A stretch of 64,000 nucleotides of DNA from Buddleja alternifolia (Eukaryota; Streptophyta; Magnoliopsida; Lamiales; Scrophulariaceae): contig CM033399.1 in the NCBI GenBank assembly GCA_019426215.1, forward strand, positions 25,181,022 through 25,245,021, in the 5' to 3' direction. Below the pieces are notes generated by a model that worked only from the letters and a program-made list of their open reading frames with translations, searched no databases and had not been told where the DNA came from. The translations under genes were made by a program, and so were the position numbers. This document shows, in pieces, positions 1 to 10,301 of this stretch (its first letter is position 1; each line of letters begins with the position of its first letter).

Positions 1-120
1 AACTGATTGAGTTGAAATTTGTCTTATTTATCCGAAATGAATGCATATTTCTATAACTATAAAAATGAGTTTGAAACCTTGCCATATCTATATGAATGAG
101 TTATAAATTTCTTGTTTCAG

Positions 121-2750
121 GTCCCCACTTTGTATTTGGGCCTTGAAGAATGTAATTTCAAAGGTAAAATCAACACTTACTGCAAAATGGCAGAAGAATG
201 CAAATTTATAGAAAAATGTTTGAGCGACCATCCGGATGGGATGGCTTGGTTGATGGATTCCCAGTTTGGTCCGTTATTTGATGCCGCTCCTCACACGGAC
301 ATGATCTTGATGCCTTTGTGGATTCTTCTAAGCCGAAAAGTGAAGTCTCCAAAGAATTCGGAGGTTTGGTTTGTGTTAAACGGCATCCCAATTCGGTACT
401 CATTGATAGAGCATGCATTAATGTGTGGGTTGAATTGTGATAACTACCCGAACGAATCTATCCCCGCAATGGGAGATGATAATTTTTGTTCAAGATATTT
501 GGAGGGCAAAAAAATGACATTAGCGAGTATTAGGGAAGTACTTCCAAAAGTTAAAATCCCTGAAGAAGTTGAGCCTTCCACTGACGATGGTGATAGTAGT
601 ATAGGTAGTGTTAGGCGAGGAGACCGAGAGATGGTTAAGGATGACAAGTTGAAACTGTCGTTGCTCTATTTGTTGAGCTCGATTTTATTTTTTTCGGGGA
701 ATGAAAATGCAAGAATAGATTTCTCGCTAATCCAAATAGTAGAGAATCTAGAATATACCAAGACCTATCCCTGGGGTCGTCGGTCCTATGATTTTTTGAT
801 CGAGCAATTGACGAGCTTGGACATGGCGCAGAAGAAGCTATCAAGGAACCCACAGTTCAAATGTCCTGGATTTATCATTCCTCTGATGGTAAGAAATATT
901 TTTTATGTAATGTTGTTTTACTATATTGCATACCTTGGTCATTATTTGTGGAAATGTATATTTCTAATGATTGGTTGTTTTTTAATGTTGTTAGCTTCTT
1001 CCGTTTGAGTTGATGTCCGCACTTTCACCTGATATTGGGCAATTGAGGGAGAATGTGAATCCCAAGTTGCCCCGAATGTGCAAGTGGACAACGAAGCCTA
1101 AAGTGAAGAAACAGTTTCCGAGTTTTGAGCAGTTGCTTAAATTGCTCGTACGCACGAAGGTTGGTATTAAAATATTTGTGCACTGTGCCCCTAGTATTAT
1201 ATTTTTGCAATTAATATGCATAATTGGTTCTCTAATATATTATATTGTACTTTCTATTTTTAGGACATTTCGAGCCTAATTTACCCCACTCCGGAGGAAC
1301 GAGCTTCAAGAGATATGTCGTTTCGTCCTTATAATGCAATTACCTCCGTAGGCGACCCGACGATTGATGAGTGGACTACAATATTGGAGAATGAGGGGCA
1401 TATTTTGTATGAAGATATGTACCGCGCTGATGTGGCCGGGAAATGTTCTACACTCGGATTGAACAGTGTAGAAGACGTTGAGCATCAGCCGGAAAACGAT
1501 CCAGTTGCCTCATCACCCACTCGTCCCGAGAGCCGTCCACCTTTTTCCTCCACCCCCCATCCTGAAGATGCGCCACGTCATTCAACTGAACCTAACAATG
1601 AAGTGGCTAGAATATTGGGTGAGTTAGTGGGAAAACTAATAGATATGGACTCAAAAGTGGATGTTGGGCTATGCACTATAAAAAATGAGCTTTCAAAGGT
1701 AGATAATAGGCTATCAAAGGTAGAAAATAGCCTATCAAATGTAGAAAATAGGCTATCAATGGTGGAAAATAGGTTAACAAATGTAGAAACTCATTTAGAT
1801 ATATTCCCAAGCTCTAAGAGGGATGATGAACCCGTCTTTGATAGCGTGGCTCCTGATGGTCCAGTTGATGATTCAGCCTTTTCTGAACGAAATACTGACA
1901 TGCTTGGCAAGGCTGATGAGGCAGTGGTTGCGGAGGGTGAGGTTGCGAATGTGCTAATGGATATGAAACACGAGGACATCCTCCCCTTGGCAGTTGATCG
2001 CGAGCATCCCAAGAGGGAGCGGAAAAAAGGCAGACTAATTGTGTCTCCATACACTGAATTAGCACTAAAAAAGAAGGTAAGACTATTAGAATTTATTTAC
2101 TTAAGATATATTTGTTTTTTTATGCCTAATGCATTGTTTTATTTCTTCAAGCTACCAAATTCGTTGTTAATCCTGAAGGCCAGTTGGAGGACATAAATGT
2201 GGTCATGGATGCGACTCCCTTGTCATCTTTTCATGAACAAACCGAAAAAAGAAAGATGATTGTTGAAAATGAGGTGATTGGTCTTAAAAAGGTGAAGGTG
2301 GAGGACGGAGTTGGTATTGGTGAGATTAATTATTTTGAGGATATCACAACTCGTGATAAGACCCGGATTTCCAACGCCATGGCCAATCGCTTGCCGGCGG
2401 AAAAAGTTCTGGTGAGTCTCAATAACATGGATATAAAAGTTGGCAGCCTTCGCACTTTGAAACCGAATCAATGGCTTGATGATGAGGTTGTTAATTTTTA
2501 CTTAATGTTATTGAATGAAAGGCAGTCGAGGGAGCCAGAGAGGTACCTGGATTGCTATTATTTTAGTACTTTCTTTTTCGTGCAATTAAAAAACACCGAT
2601 TACAATAAGGTTCGATCATGGGTACCTTCAGTTTCACTTCTTGAGAAGGATGCACTCTTTGTCCCCATCTTTGATAGTATGCATTGGGCTTTAGCTATTA
2701 TTAATTTGAAGGAGCAAAAATTTCAATATCTTGATTCGCTTGGAAATTGA
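121..2750 (+). pseudogene. TE-encoded DUF1985 / Ulp1-type (C48) cysteine protease gene, truncated before the catalytic Cys
   Basis: Exons readable in frame: 121-888 (acceptor cttgtttcag), 995-1159, 1264-2076 and a last one from about 2152 or 2184. Earlier exons lie left of the window. The first exon is DUF1985-like (EVWFVLNGIPIRYS, then EHALMCGLNC). The third ends in a heptad coiled coil and a basic segment. The last exon holds the start of an Ulp1 domain: NQWLDDEVVNFYLMLLN, then FVPIFDSMHWALAIIN with the catalytic His before Trp, then YLDS with the catalytic Asp. The protein stops at LGN, where a foldback repeat begins, so the Gln/Cys half of the active site is missing. The acceptor at 2151 does not keep frame with the donor at 2076; an acceptor at 2183 would. 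Plant TE Ulp1-like proteins are presumed SUMO-protease relatives. This copy should be inactive. Confidence 0.75.
1691..1795 (+). repeat. 21-bp coding minisatellite giving a heptad coiled coil
   Basis: About five tandem copies of a 21-bp unit (core GTAGAAAATAGGCTATCAA) encode seven-residue repeats of the type L-S-K-V-E-N-R. They form a short predicted coiled coil inside the DUF1985/Ulp1 protein. Confidence 0.8.
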
Positions 2751-3530
2751 CGTTATTAGGGAAGAATTTTGGCATTCCGATACTGGCTGATACAGGGGGC
2801 CTGTATCGCAGTATCTCAGGAACACAATTGTTGTGTTGTGTATTCTTTTCTTCAGATATTGTTGTGTATACTGATCATTGGAAATTGACGTTATTAGGGA
2901 AGAATTTTGGCGTTCCGATACTGGCTGATACAGGGGGCCTGTATCGCAGTATCTCATGAGAGATACTGCGATACGGGATACCTGTATCGCCGTATCTCTA
3001 AACCAATACTGCCATACCGGGTCCCGTATTGGTGTATTGTGTATGAAATACTGCCATACAGGGGTCCCGTATCGCAGTATCTCCGACATTGGGCACCCAA
3101 AGCTATCTCGATTTTCTAAATACGAAGATACGGGACCCATGTATTGCAGTATAGCATACACGATACAACGATACGGGACCCGGTATGGCAGTATTGGTTT
3201 AGGGATACGGCGATACAGGTATCCCGTATCGCAGTATCTCTCATGAGATACTGCGATACAGGCCCCCTGTATCAGCCAGTATCGGAACGCCAAAAGTATT
3301 CCCTAATAACGTCAATTTCCAATGATTAGTATACACAACAATATCTGAAGAAAAGAATACACAACACAACAATTGTGTTCCTGAGATACTGCGATACAGG
3401 CCCCCTGTATCAGCTAGTATCGGAACGCCAAAATAATAACGTCAATTTCCAATGAACAGTATACACAACAATACACAACAATATCTGAAGAAAAGAATAC
3501 ACAACACAACAATTGTGTTCCTTAGGCAGT
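2740..3530. repeat. Large hairpin (foldback) of GATACTGCGATAC-type repeats
   Basis: The left arm (about 2747-3060) reads as the reverse complement of the right arm (about 3120-3530), with a centre near 3090. The arms share the string GTATCGCAGTATCTC many times in both orientations, the block ACGTTATTAGGGAA at 2751 and its complement near 3300, and an AACACAATTGTTGTGTTGTG segment. The left arm contains a second, partial copy of its own outer unit (2750-2886 and 2887-2955). The Ulp1 reading frame ends within the first bases of this repeat. A small second palindrome (GGCACCACGGTGCC with GGCACCGTGGTGC) follows at 3536-3572. It could be an insertion or the promoter end of the transposase unit. Confidence 0.85.
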
Positions 3531-3821
3531 GTACTCGGCACCACGGTGCCAAAACGCGGCACCGTGGTGCTGCCCGAGCACACTCCAATCACCCCAAACA
3601 AAACAACAAAAACTCGGCCCCTACCTCACCTCAACCAAAGCAGCAACTCGACCCCTCTTCCATCTTCTCCCACTTCCTCGGTAATTTCAAGCTGGTAAGA
3701 ATGAATTGAGAAATTTAAATGAGAAGCACATTTAATTTTTAGAATGTGTTGTTGTTGCTTGTTACTTGACTTGAATTGTTTAACCCGTTGTTAATTACTC
3801 GGCCTGTTACTTGAGATTGAC
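3531..3821. other. Leader region of the transposase gene
   Basis: No coding evidence is seen here. The stretch is C-rich up to about 3690, then AT-rich. A possible splice donor (AAGCTG followed by gtaaga, about 3690) suggests a 5' UTR intron before the ATG at 3822. Confidence 0.35.
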
Positions 3822-5825
3822 ATGGAGAATGAGACGTGTTCTTTTGAAAAGGAGATAGAGAATGATTATACATCTGCCCCTGGTCAGCCTGGAGTTGTTT
3901 TAGACAAGCCCACCTCCCCGCCAATATCGAAAGCGTCTGCACCCACTCCTTCTAAACACAATCGACCTTATAGTCATTATCCTTCAGGGCAAAATGTGGA
4001 CTCAATGCTTAATGCGACCACTCCAATTGAAAATGTGCAATCAAATGGGAGTCTTGAAACATTCAGCTTTGATGACGGTCTAGATCTTGTGATTGGTCAA
4101 GAATTCGCCAGCAAGGAAGAGGTGAAAGAATTGGTTAACAATGTTGCGCGCACTTTATGTTTCAATGTTAAAATAGCTAAGTTAAATAAAACAGTCTTGG
4201 CGTATAAGTGTAAAGTCGAGGATTGCAAGTGGAGTATTCGTACGGGAATTGTTGGAAGGTCCCCATTTTTCTCGTTGCGAACTCATAATAACATCCATAC
4301 ATGCGGCCCCACATTGGTAAAGCGCCGTGAAAGATGCTCTTCACGAACAGTTGCTGGATTTTTGTTAAAAACTTTCCCAGATCAGTTAAGCTCACCCCTT
4401 CCAAAGGTAATAGGGGAAATGATGAATCAGGGGGGGATTGATGTTTCTTACTACAAAGCTATGTGTGGTAGAAACATTGCTAGAAGTACTATTAGGGGTG
4501 ATCCTAGGCTTAGTTATGGGATTCTTCCAAGATATTTGTATATGTTGGAGAAGGTCAATGAGGGCATGGTTACTCATCTGTGCAAAGATGAGAACAACAT
4601 TTTTCAATCGTTGTTCTTTGCGTTGGGGGCCTGCATTGAAGGTTTTCAGTCCATGAGAAAAGTACTTATTATAGACGGCAAACATTTGAAAACAAAGTAT
4701 AATGGAGTATTACTTGTCTGTACCGCAGAAGACGGAAATAAACATCAGTATCCACTTGCGTTTGCCGTGGTTGGTAAAGAATGCGATGAAAGTTGGATTT
4801 GGTTCTTAGAGAAAGTTCGGGATCTCCTACCCGATTCAGATGATTTGGTAATCATTTCTGATAGACACGCATCAATAAAAAATGCTGTGAGGAAGGTTTA
4901 CCCACGGTCTTCACATGGATACTGTACCTATCACATGTCGCAAAATCTTAAGAATAATGTTTCTACCGGGAGGGGCACAAAGCAAAAGAAGCAGGTAAAG
5001 GATCACATTGTTTCCAAGTTTATTGCCTGTGCAGAATCATATACTGTGCCCGAATTCGATAGACTATTTAGTGACCTCGCAAGAAGACAACCTGTTTCAA
5101 ATGTCAGGTACCATGAGTGTCTTAATGACACACTTGTTGTAAAAGAGCATTGGGCGCGTTGTTACTCCAATGGTTCACGATATAATATTATGACAACGAA
5201 CGGAGTAGAGTCCATCAATGCCGCCTTGACTACCGCGAGATCATATTCGTTGATTCTTTTGTTAGATGAGATTGTGAAGTTACTAATTAAGTGGTTCAAC
5301 AAGCACCGTAGCGAAGCTGCAGCTGGGTCTCTGTCACAAAAGCTCACTCCTCAAGTGGAGAGAACGCTTCATGCAAGGAAGAGACAATCCACTTGCTTTA
5401 ACGCACGTGTTTTGAATTATTGCACAGGTGAGTATATAGTTGAGGGTGGTACTGAAACAGGTGTTGAAACATTCTTTGTTGACTTACAAGCGAAAAAATG
5501 TAGTTGCAAGGTTTTTGATATTGACCGTATCCCTTGTGCACACGCCATTAAAGCATTGAATGGTTTAGATGATGATGATGCTCTTCTTAATCTAATCTCT
5601 AAATATTATTTCAAACAAACGTGGGCTTTGGCTTATGTTAGAACTATATACCCTGTCCCCAGTGATTTGTCTGAGTGGATCATCCCCGCTGATGTAGAGG
5701 CAAATATTGTTGAACCTGCTCCTTGCGTAGAAAAGCGTGGAGCGATTCGAAAACTTCGATATGCATCTGGTGGAGAAAAAGGAAAAAGGGGACAAAAACG
5801 TGTGAAAGATCCATCAATTTTCTGA
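3822..5825 (+). CDS. Mutator-like (MULE) transposase, 667 aa, intact ORF
   Basis: Single-exon DDE transposase of a Mutator-like element. Residues about 85-165 form the MuDR N-terminal DNA-binding region with a CX4C-type zinc site (YKCKVEDCKW) and a distal His/Cys pair (NIHTC). Residues about 280-375 are the MULE catalytic core: IIDGKHLKTKYNG holds D285 and LVIISDRHASI holds D347. The third acid is probably E463 in TNGVESIN. A SWIM zinc finger (CSC at 560-562, CAH at 572-574) precedes a basic C-terminus. The start is the first ATG of the open frame (GACATGGAGA). There is no stop or frameshift, so this is the only TE protein in the window that still looks functional. Its partner genes lie upstream (Ulp1-like) and convergently downstream. 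Confidence 0.93.
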   Translation: MENETCSFEKEIENDYTSAPGQPGVVLDKPTSPPISKASAPTPSKHNRPYSHYPSGQNVDSMLNATTPIENVQSNGSLETFSFDDGLDLVIGQEFASKEEVKELVNNVARTLCFNVKIAKLNKTVLAYKCKVEDCKWSIRTGIVGRSPFFSLRTHNNIHTCGPTLVKRRERCSSRTVAGFLLKTFPDQLSSPLPKVIGEMMNQGGIDVSYYKAMCGRNIARSTIRGDPRLSYGILPRYLYMLEKVNEGMVTHLCKDENNIFQSLFFALGACIEGFQSMRKVLIIDGKHLKTKYNGVLLVCTAEDGNKHQYPLAFAVVGKECDESWIWFLEKVRDLLPDSDDLVIISDRHASIKNAVRKVYPRSSHGYCTYHMSQNLKNNVSTGRGTKQKKQVKDHIVSKFIACAESYTVPEFDRLFSDLARRQPVSNVRYHECLNDTLVVKEHWARCYSNGSRYNIMTTNGVESINAALTTARSYSLILLLDEIVKLLIKWFNKHRSEAAAGSLSQKLTPQVERTLHARKRQSTCFNARVLNYCTGEYIVEGGTETGVETFFVDLQAKKCSCKVFDIDRIPCAHAIKALNGLDDDDALLNLISKYYFKQTWALAYVRTIYPVPSDLSEWIIPADVEANIVEPAPCVEKRGAIRKLRYASGGEKGKRGQKRVKDPSIF

Positions 5826-6553
5826 ACAATTGTTTTGTATTGTGTATTTTGTATTTTTTTAAAGAGACATTAGAATCTCATTAAAAGCATTCGTACTGTG
5901 ATGAAATTTTTGGGGGTGTTGATGGTTTGTGTATTTTTTCTGTTTACTATTTAAAATTGCAACGTCAAGACTACAGTGTCCATTCCAATTATTTTGACGC
6001 AAGTTACTAATTTTAAATTTTCCCAAACTAACGGTTAATATGAAACAATCTAACATAGTTCATTGTAATGGACAAATCATAATCTGGTATGTCATGATTG
6101 ACATTTGTGGTCATCAAAACTAATGGTTCATATCTATGAAGCAATCTAACATAGTTTATTAGAATGGACAACTAATAATCTGGTATGTTGTGATTGAAGT
6201 TATAGTGTATAACTTACCCTAAACCCTAATACTATAACTTACCCTAAACCCTAAACCCTAAATCCTAAATTAATTATATATTGTAAAACCCTATACCCTA
6301 AAACATGGCTCTCGCCCAAAATTCTTTACAAGATTTAATTGTGTGTTATTTGCTATAAATCTAATATCGGAGTTAGAGTACATGTCACCAACCCAGTAAT
6401 ATATTCACATAGACGGTAATATTAGAACTATAAAACATGTCACCAAATCAAAATAAAATTCAACAAAATACGTACATATCCATCGATGCACAATTCAACA
6501 AAATACAAAAATCTACGTTCTAAACATTATTATGAGACTGAAGAGGGTGGTGC
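5826..6553. other. Spacer between convergent TE genes, with tandem repeat and telomere-like tracts
   Basis: Two imperfect direct copies of about 85 bp (about 6026-6108 and 6118-6200) share CAATCTAACATAGTT and ATAATCTGGTATGT. They are followed at 6216-6300 by several CCCTAAA-type plant telomere motifs (ACCCTAAACCCTAAA). No gene is visible. Confidence 0.7.
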
Positions 6554-7660
6554 TCATGTGGAAGGAGGCGGCGGTGGTTCAAAATTCACAAACTTGAAGT
6601 ACTCAGATAATTGCCTCATCATCTCAGTTTGATTTCTCATCAACTGTGTTTGATTTTGTGAGAAAATGGTGAACTGAGATTCAAGACGTTCAAGACGGTC
6701 GCTAGGAGTCGAGGCGTCTTCTGTACTACTCGTTGGTGCATCTTGCTGTAGTGGGGTGTGAGAGGTATACTCTGTCACTGCAGCAATCGGGTCCCGAGGG
6801 TGCGTCTGTAACAGATAACCGAAGCCATCTGGATTACTCTTAATTAGATGCATATCATATACCTGGTGTATATCGACTGTCATCGGACCCTCAATTGGTA
6901 AAAGATCGGTGTTATTTCGATCGAACGCCCCGATACCCTCAGCAATCCGTGTAATAAGACCACCCATAAGTATTTGGCCCTTATCAGATTTTGACATTTT
7001 AGCGAACCTCTCACATAAAATCTTAGTCAGGTCCGCCTGTTTCCCCTTTTCAAAACAATACAGCACACCAAGTTCATTTGTAGATACTTTACCACTATTT
7101 TGTCGCCCAAAAAGTGTGAATGCCAAGACACGGTGGAAATACCGGAGACGTCTATCAACAATATCCGCGGCCTTAGCAAAACGTCCCGAAAACTTTGCAT
7201 TAGGTAGTCGTGTAATCTCCTGCCAAAACACATCCTCATCTGCTTTAGGTAGGGACGACGTGCCACTTGTGGGCCAACCAAATATTCCCGCTATCTCCAT
7301 CTTTGATAACACATAGGATTTGTTTGTAATTCTAAATCGTGCATTATCATCACTGTATTCATAGGTGCTCAAAAACTCCAATGTGAGCCTCAGGTAACTC
7401 GGTTCATTCATGAAATTAAGTTGATCCCAACCCATAGCAGTCAACTTTTTATTCAAACTGATACAAAGAGCCTTCATAGCTAATTTATCCGGGTATCGGG
7501 AGGGGAGACACGGTAACTTAGCAAGTTCATTATATTTGGGAGTGCGATTCTTGATTTGAGGGTATTTCGTCACCTCTTGAGTGATCTTATCGCCGGTGCT
7601 AGGCATGATGCTCAATTCAGACGAAGCTTTAGGGTTGGTACGTGCCCTCTTTCGCCCCAT
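6554..7660 (-). CDS. Athila-ORF1 / 'putative plant transposon protein'-like ORF, 368 aa
   Basis: An intact ORF starting with a basic N-terminus (MGRKRARTNPK). The middle (about residues 60-270) resembles the gag-like ORF1 domain of plant Athila-type elements, with a conserved-looking stretch around GIFGWPTS, RRLRYFHRVLAFTLFGR and ELGVLYCF. After about residue 290 it becomes Ser/Thr-rich. It ends with a short Gln-rich coiled coil and a polyproline tail (FEPPPPPST). No enzymatic motif is seen. Proteins of this kind are common in plant TEs, including alongside MULE genes, and their biochemical role is unknown. It runs convergently toward the transposase. Family assignment is from recalled pattern only. 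Confidence 0.65.
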   Translation of the reverse strand: MGRKRARTNPKASSELSIMPSTGDKITQEVTKYPQIKNRTPKYNELAKLPCLPSRYPDKLAMKALCISLNKKLTAMGWDQLNFMNEPSYLRLTLEFLSTYEYSDDNARFRITNKSYVLSKMEIAGIFGWPTSGTSSLPKADEDVFWQEITRLPNAKFSGRFAKAADIVDRRLRYFHRVLAFTLFGRQNSGKVSTNELGVLYCFEKGKQADLTKILCERFAKMSKSDKGQILMGGLITRIAEGIGAFDRNNTDLLPIEGPMTVDIHQVYDMHLIKSNPDGFGYLLQTHPRDPIAAVTEYTSHTPLQQDAPTSSTEDASTPSDRLERLESQFTIFSQNQTQLMRNQTEMMRQLSEYFKFVNFEPPPPPST

Positions 7661-8452
7661 TATTTTAAGATACCTGCAAATGTAAACAAAAAGTGTATTT
7701 TAATCGAACGAACTTCTTTATCGAAAATTGAAGCCTCAAATCGAATATGACTAAAGATGTAGATTGGACATATCAAATACATTATCAAAGTAAAATTCGT
7801 TCTTTAAATTTCATCACATAATTTCTTTCGGCCATTTCGTCGAACATCTCGCCTTCAATCAGTATTGTTGCATCTCAATAAATTTTTCAACACACATATA
7901 CAAACCAATTATTGATACAATAACCAACACCACAAGCTAACAACAACCTAAAATAAATTCATGAGATAATCTCTTTCGGGAATATCATCGAATAACTTTC
8001 CTTCAACAAATCGAGTTCAACATTTCAAACAAAATCAAACACTTCAAGTTTTAATAATAATACATATATACATACAAATGGATGAGATGATAGCAATTAC
8101 TTGTGATACCGACGGGATTTGAACGGGCTGAACGGGCCGACCGGGAGAAACCAAACGGGTCGAATGGGTTGAAGGCTGGATGGAAACGGGCGGGTTGCTG
8201 GATGGAAACGGGCGGGTTGAAGGCTTGGGTGGGTGAGAAAGGTAAGAAAGGATGGTAATGTAATGTAAGGTCAATTTAGGTATTTGGATAAATATTGAGT
8301 TTTTGTTTATAATAATTATTGTAAATAAAAGTAAGGGTAATTAGGGTATTTCAAGTTCAATAAATGGTTGAGGACTATAATTGAGGGTTATTTTGTGAGT
8401 GAGGCTTAGGTTGTGCAATTTAAGGCTATATGCTTAAAAATCCCTTCTTAGG
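7661..8452. other. 5' flank of the Athila-ORF1-like gene and right end of the MULE
   Basis: AT-rich up to 8100. Then comes a GC-rich patch (8110-8235) of short direct repeats such as GGATGGAAACGGGCGGGTTG, present twice. The proposed MULE terminus is at 8452. No ORF with protein-like composition is seen. Confidence 0.5.
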
Positions 8453-10169
8453 CACTGTCTTCCCCTTTCATATTCTTATACCCTATTTTAGCACATATCT
8501 CCAAGCACTTTAATTTTTTTTTATTTCCTGTATTTGATATTTATAATTTCAGATTTTAAAATATATTAATAATAAATTAACATTATATTTATCTTATTCT
8601 ATTATTTATTTACTCATATAATCATTACACAAATAATTAACTCAATCATTTAACCCATCATACATCAAGCAATTATTATTGATTTGACACATTTTACAAA
8701 TCCCAACTATTTTTAAAAACATAAACAAACACTACACACATCACATCATTCTCACACAAATCCATGTAGTACGCATTTCCCAAATTTTTTTAATGATTTT
8801 ATCTCAAAAACACAAACAAACAAAGCCACAGAATCTTGTCATCTTTTGTTTATATGCACTAATAAACAACACTGCATCGCACATGAGTTATATGATTTCG
8901 TTAATACAATTCATATACATAGATATTTCAACTTGATAAATTCAAAACTTGAACAATAACTTAATTAATGAATTACTAATTAATAAACTATAACTATTTT
9001 AAAAATTAGATATTGATTGACATGAAAGTTTAAATGACTTAATTGAAATTTTAGATTTAGATAATAATATAACTAAATATATTTTTATGTAAATTCATGA
9101 TTTATTTACACATTATCCTGTTTAATTTTGTTGGATTGAGTGCTTCATTTATTCTTTTCTTTCATTGAGTTCTTTTTACGTACTTATAATAATCTCTTCA
9201 TTATGGCTCAAAAACTGAATACTTGTGTATTATTTTTTATTATAGTTGGTGCATTATCAAAATGAGTGAGTTGAACGGATAAAATGAAAGCAACGCTTCA
9301 AAAATAAAGTTAGCCGATCTCTTGAGTGTAAAAAGAAAGGGGGATAAATAAAAATAAAGTATTGTGCGAGTCATCGGTATATGAAAATGACAATTAATAT
9401 TGAATTACAATAGCTGATGTCAATATATCTCCCTAGATAGTTAGGGAACAACGGTTTACTATTTTTCTTCTTGCATTATTATAATCAATTAATTAATATT
9501 AATAATGAAATAAGATATGGCGCCTGACTACAAAGTTTTCCCAAGTCTCTTTTACTAATTTATTTTTTGTATGTTTTTTGTGATGATATTCAATTTTCTC
9601 CATCACATAATATTCATATAATTAATTAACAATTAAAATGTAAACAATGTTGTGAAGACTTTATGTGTATTTGTATTAAAATATGTCTGTTCCAATTTCA
9701 AGCAGATTAAGCTTTCTTTTTGATCTTCTTGTTTTAATGAAGAAATAGATAGGAGTAAACTTGTCTACATGTAATTTTATAGTAAAAACTAATGTATTAT
9801 ACCTTTCATTGTTATAAGATGTTTAATAATTTATTCTTATTATTTATTTTTTATTCTTTTGCCATTAAAAAAATAAATTACATAAGGATATTTTAGATAT
9901 CCAAAGTTGTAACAAAAAAAAGTTATATCAAAAGGCACTAAATTTATGTATGAATAAAGTTAAGATTCCACAACTTTTGCTGAATGAGCTACAAAATTTA
10001 ATTTAGAATAAATTAGTTTTTTGCGCTTGATTTTTTCATTCATATCCTGATATCCATCTTAACCTACAATATAAAATAAAAAGTTGATTGGATATGCATT
10101 CCTATTTACTGGAATTTAATATTAATTGTTTGTAATTTTGTTGTATCATATATGTAGTGATATTCGATT
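8453..10169. other. AT-rich intergenic stretch, no gene seen
   Basis: Very AT-rich, with no ORF of coding character, no tRNA or rRNA, and no clear terminal repeats. Confidence 0.6.
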
Positions 10170-10292
10170 GGGAGCTGATATTGGCACTCCAAAAATTATT
10201 ACTGGAGCTCCACTTTTCAGTATTTTTAGAAAGAAATTTGTATTGAATAGTGGAGTGCCAATAATACTTTTGGAGTGCTAATATCATTTACC
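10170..10292. mobile_element. Short Mutator-type MITE with 9-bp target duplication
   Basis: The inverted ends are GGGAGCTGATATTGGCACTC and, on the other strand, GGTAAATGATATTAGCACTC. Both continue into CAAAA. TATTCGATT lies immediately outside both ends (10161-10169 and 10293-10301), a perfect 9-bp target-site duplication typical of Mutator elements. The unit is 123 bp and non-coding. Confidence 0.85.
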
Positions 10293-10301
10293 TATTCGAT
10301 T

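Larger units (their letters stand above)
1..8452 (+). mobile_element. Mutator-like element, Kaonashi (Ulp1-bearing) type, left end outside window
   Basis: Three TE genes share this block: a DUF1985/Ulp1-protease gene and a MULE transposase on the + strand, and a convergent Athila-ORF1-like ORF on the - strand. MULEs that carry an Ulp1-like peptidase are known in plants as Kaonashi elements. The proposed right terminus is at about 8452, where the - strand reads GGGATTTTTAAGCATATAGC, in the style of MULE ends; the 9 bases outside it are TTCTTAGGC. The left terminus lies before base 1, so neither the TIR pair nor the 9-bp target duplication can be confirmed. That all three genes belong to one element is inferred from their closeness; two abutting elements are possible. 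Confidence 0.6.

Noticed and set aside
2691..3329. ORFs up to 200 codons rich in Tyr/Ile/Arg repeats
   Set aside because: They are translations of the GATACTGCGATAC hairpin in several frames, not a protein family.
6216..6300. Chromosome end
   Set aside because: The CCCTAAA copies are few, degenerate and flanked on both sides by TE genes.
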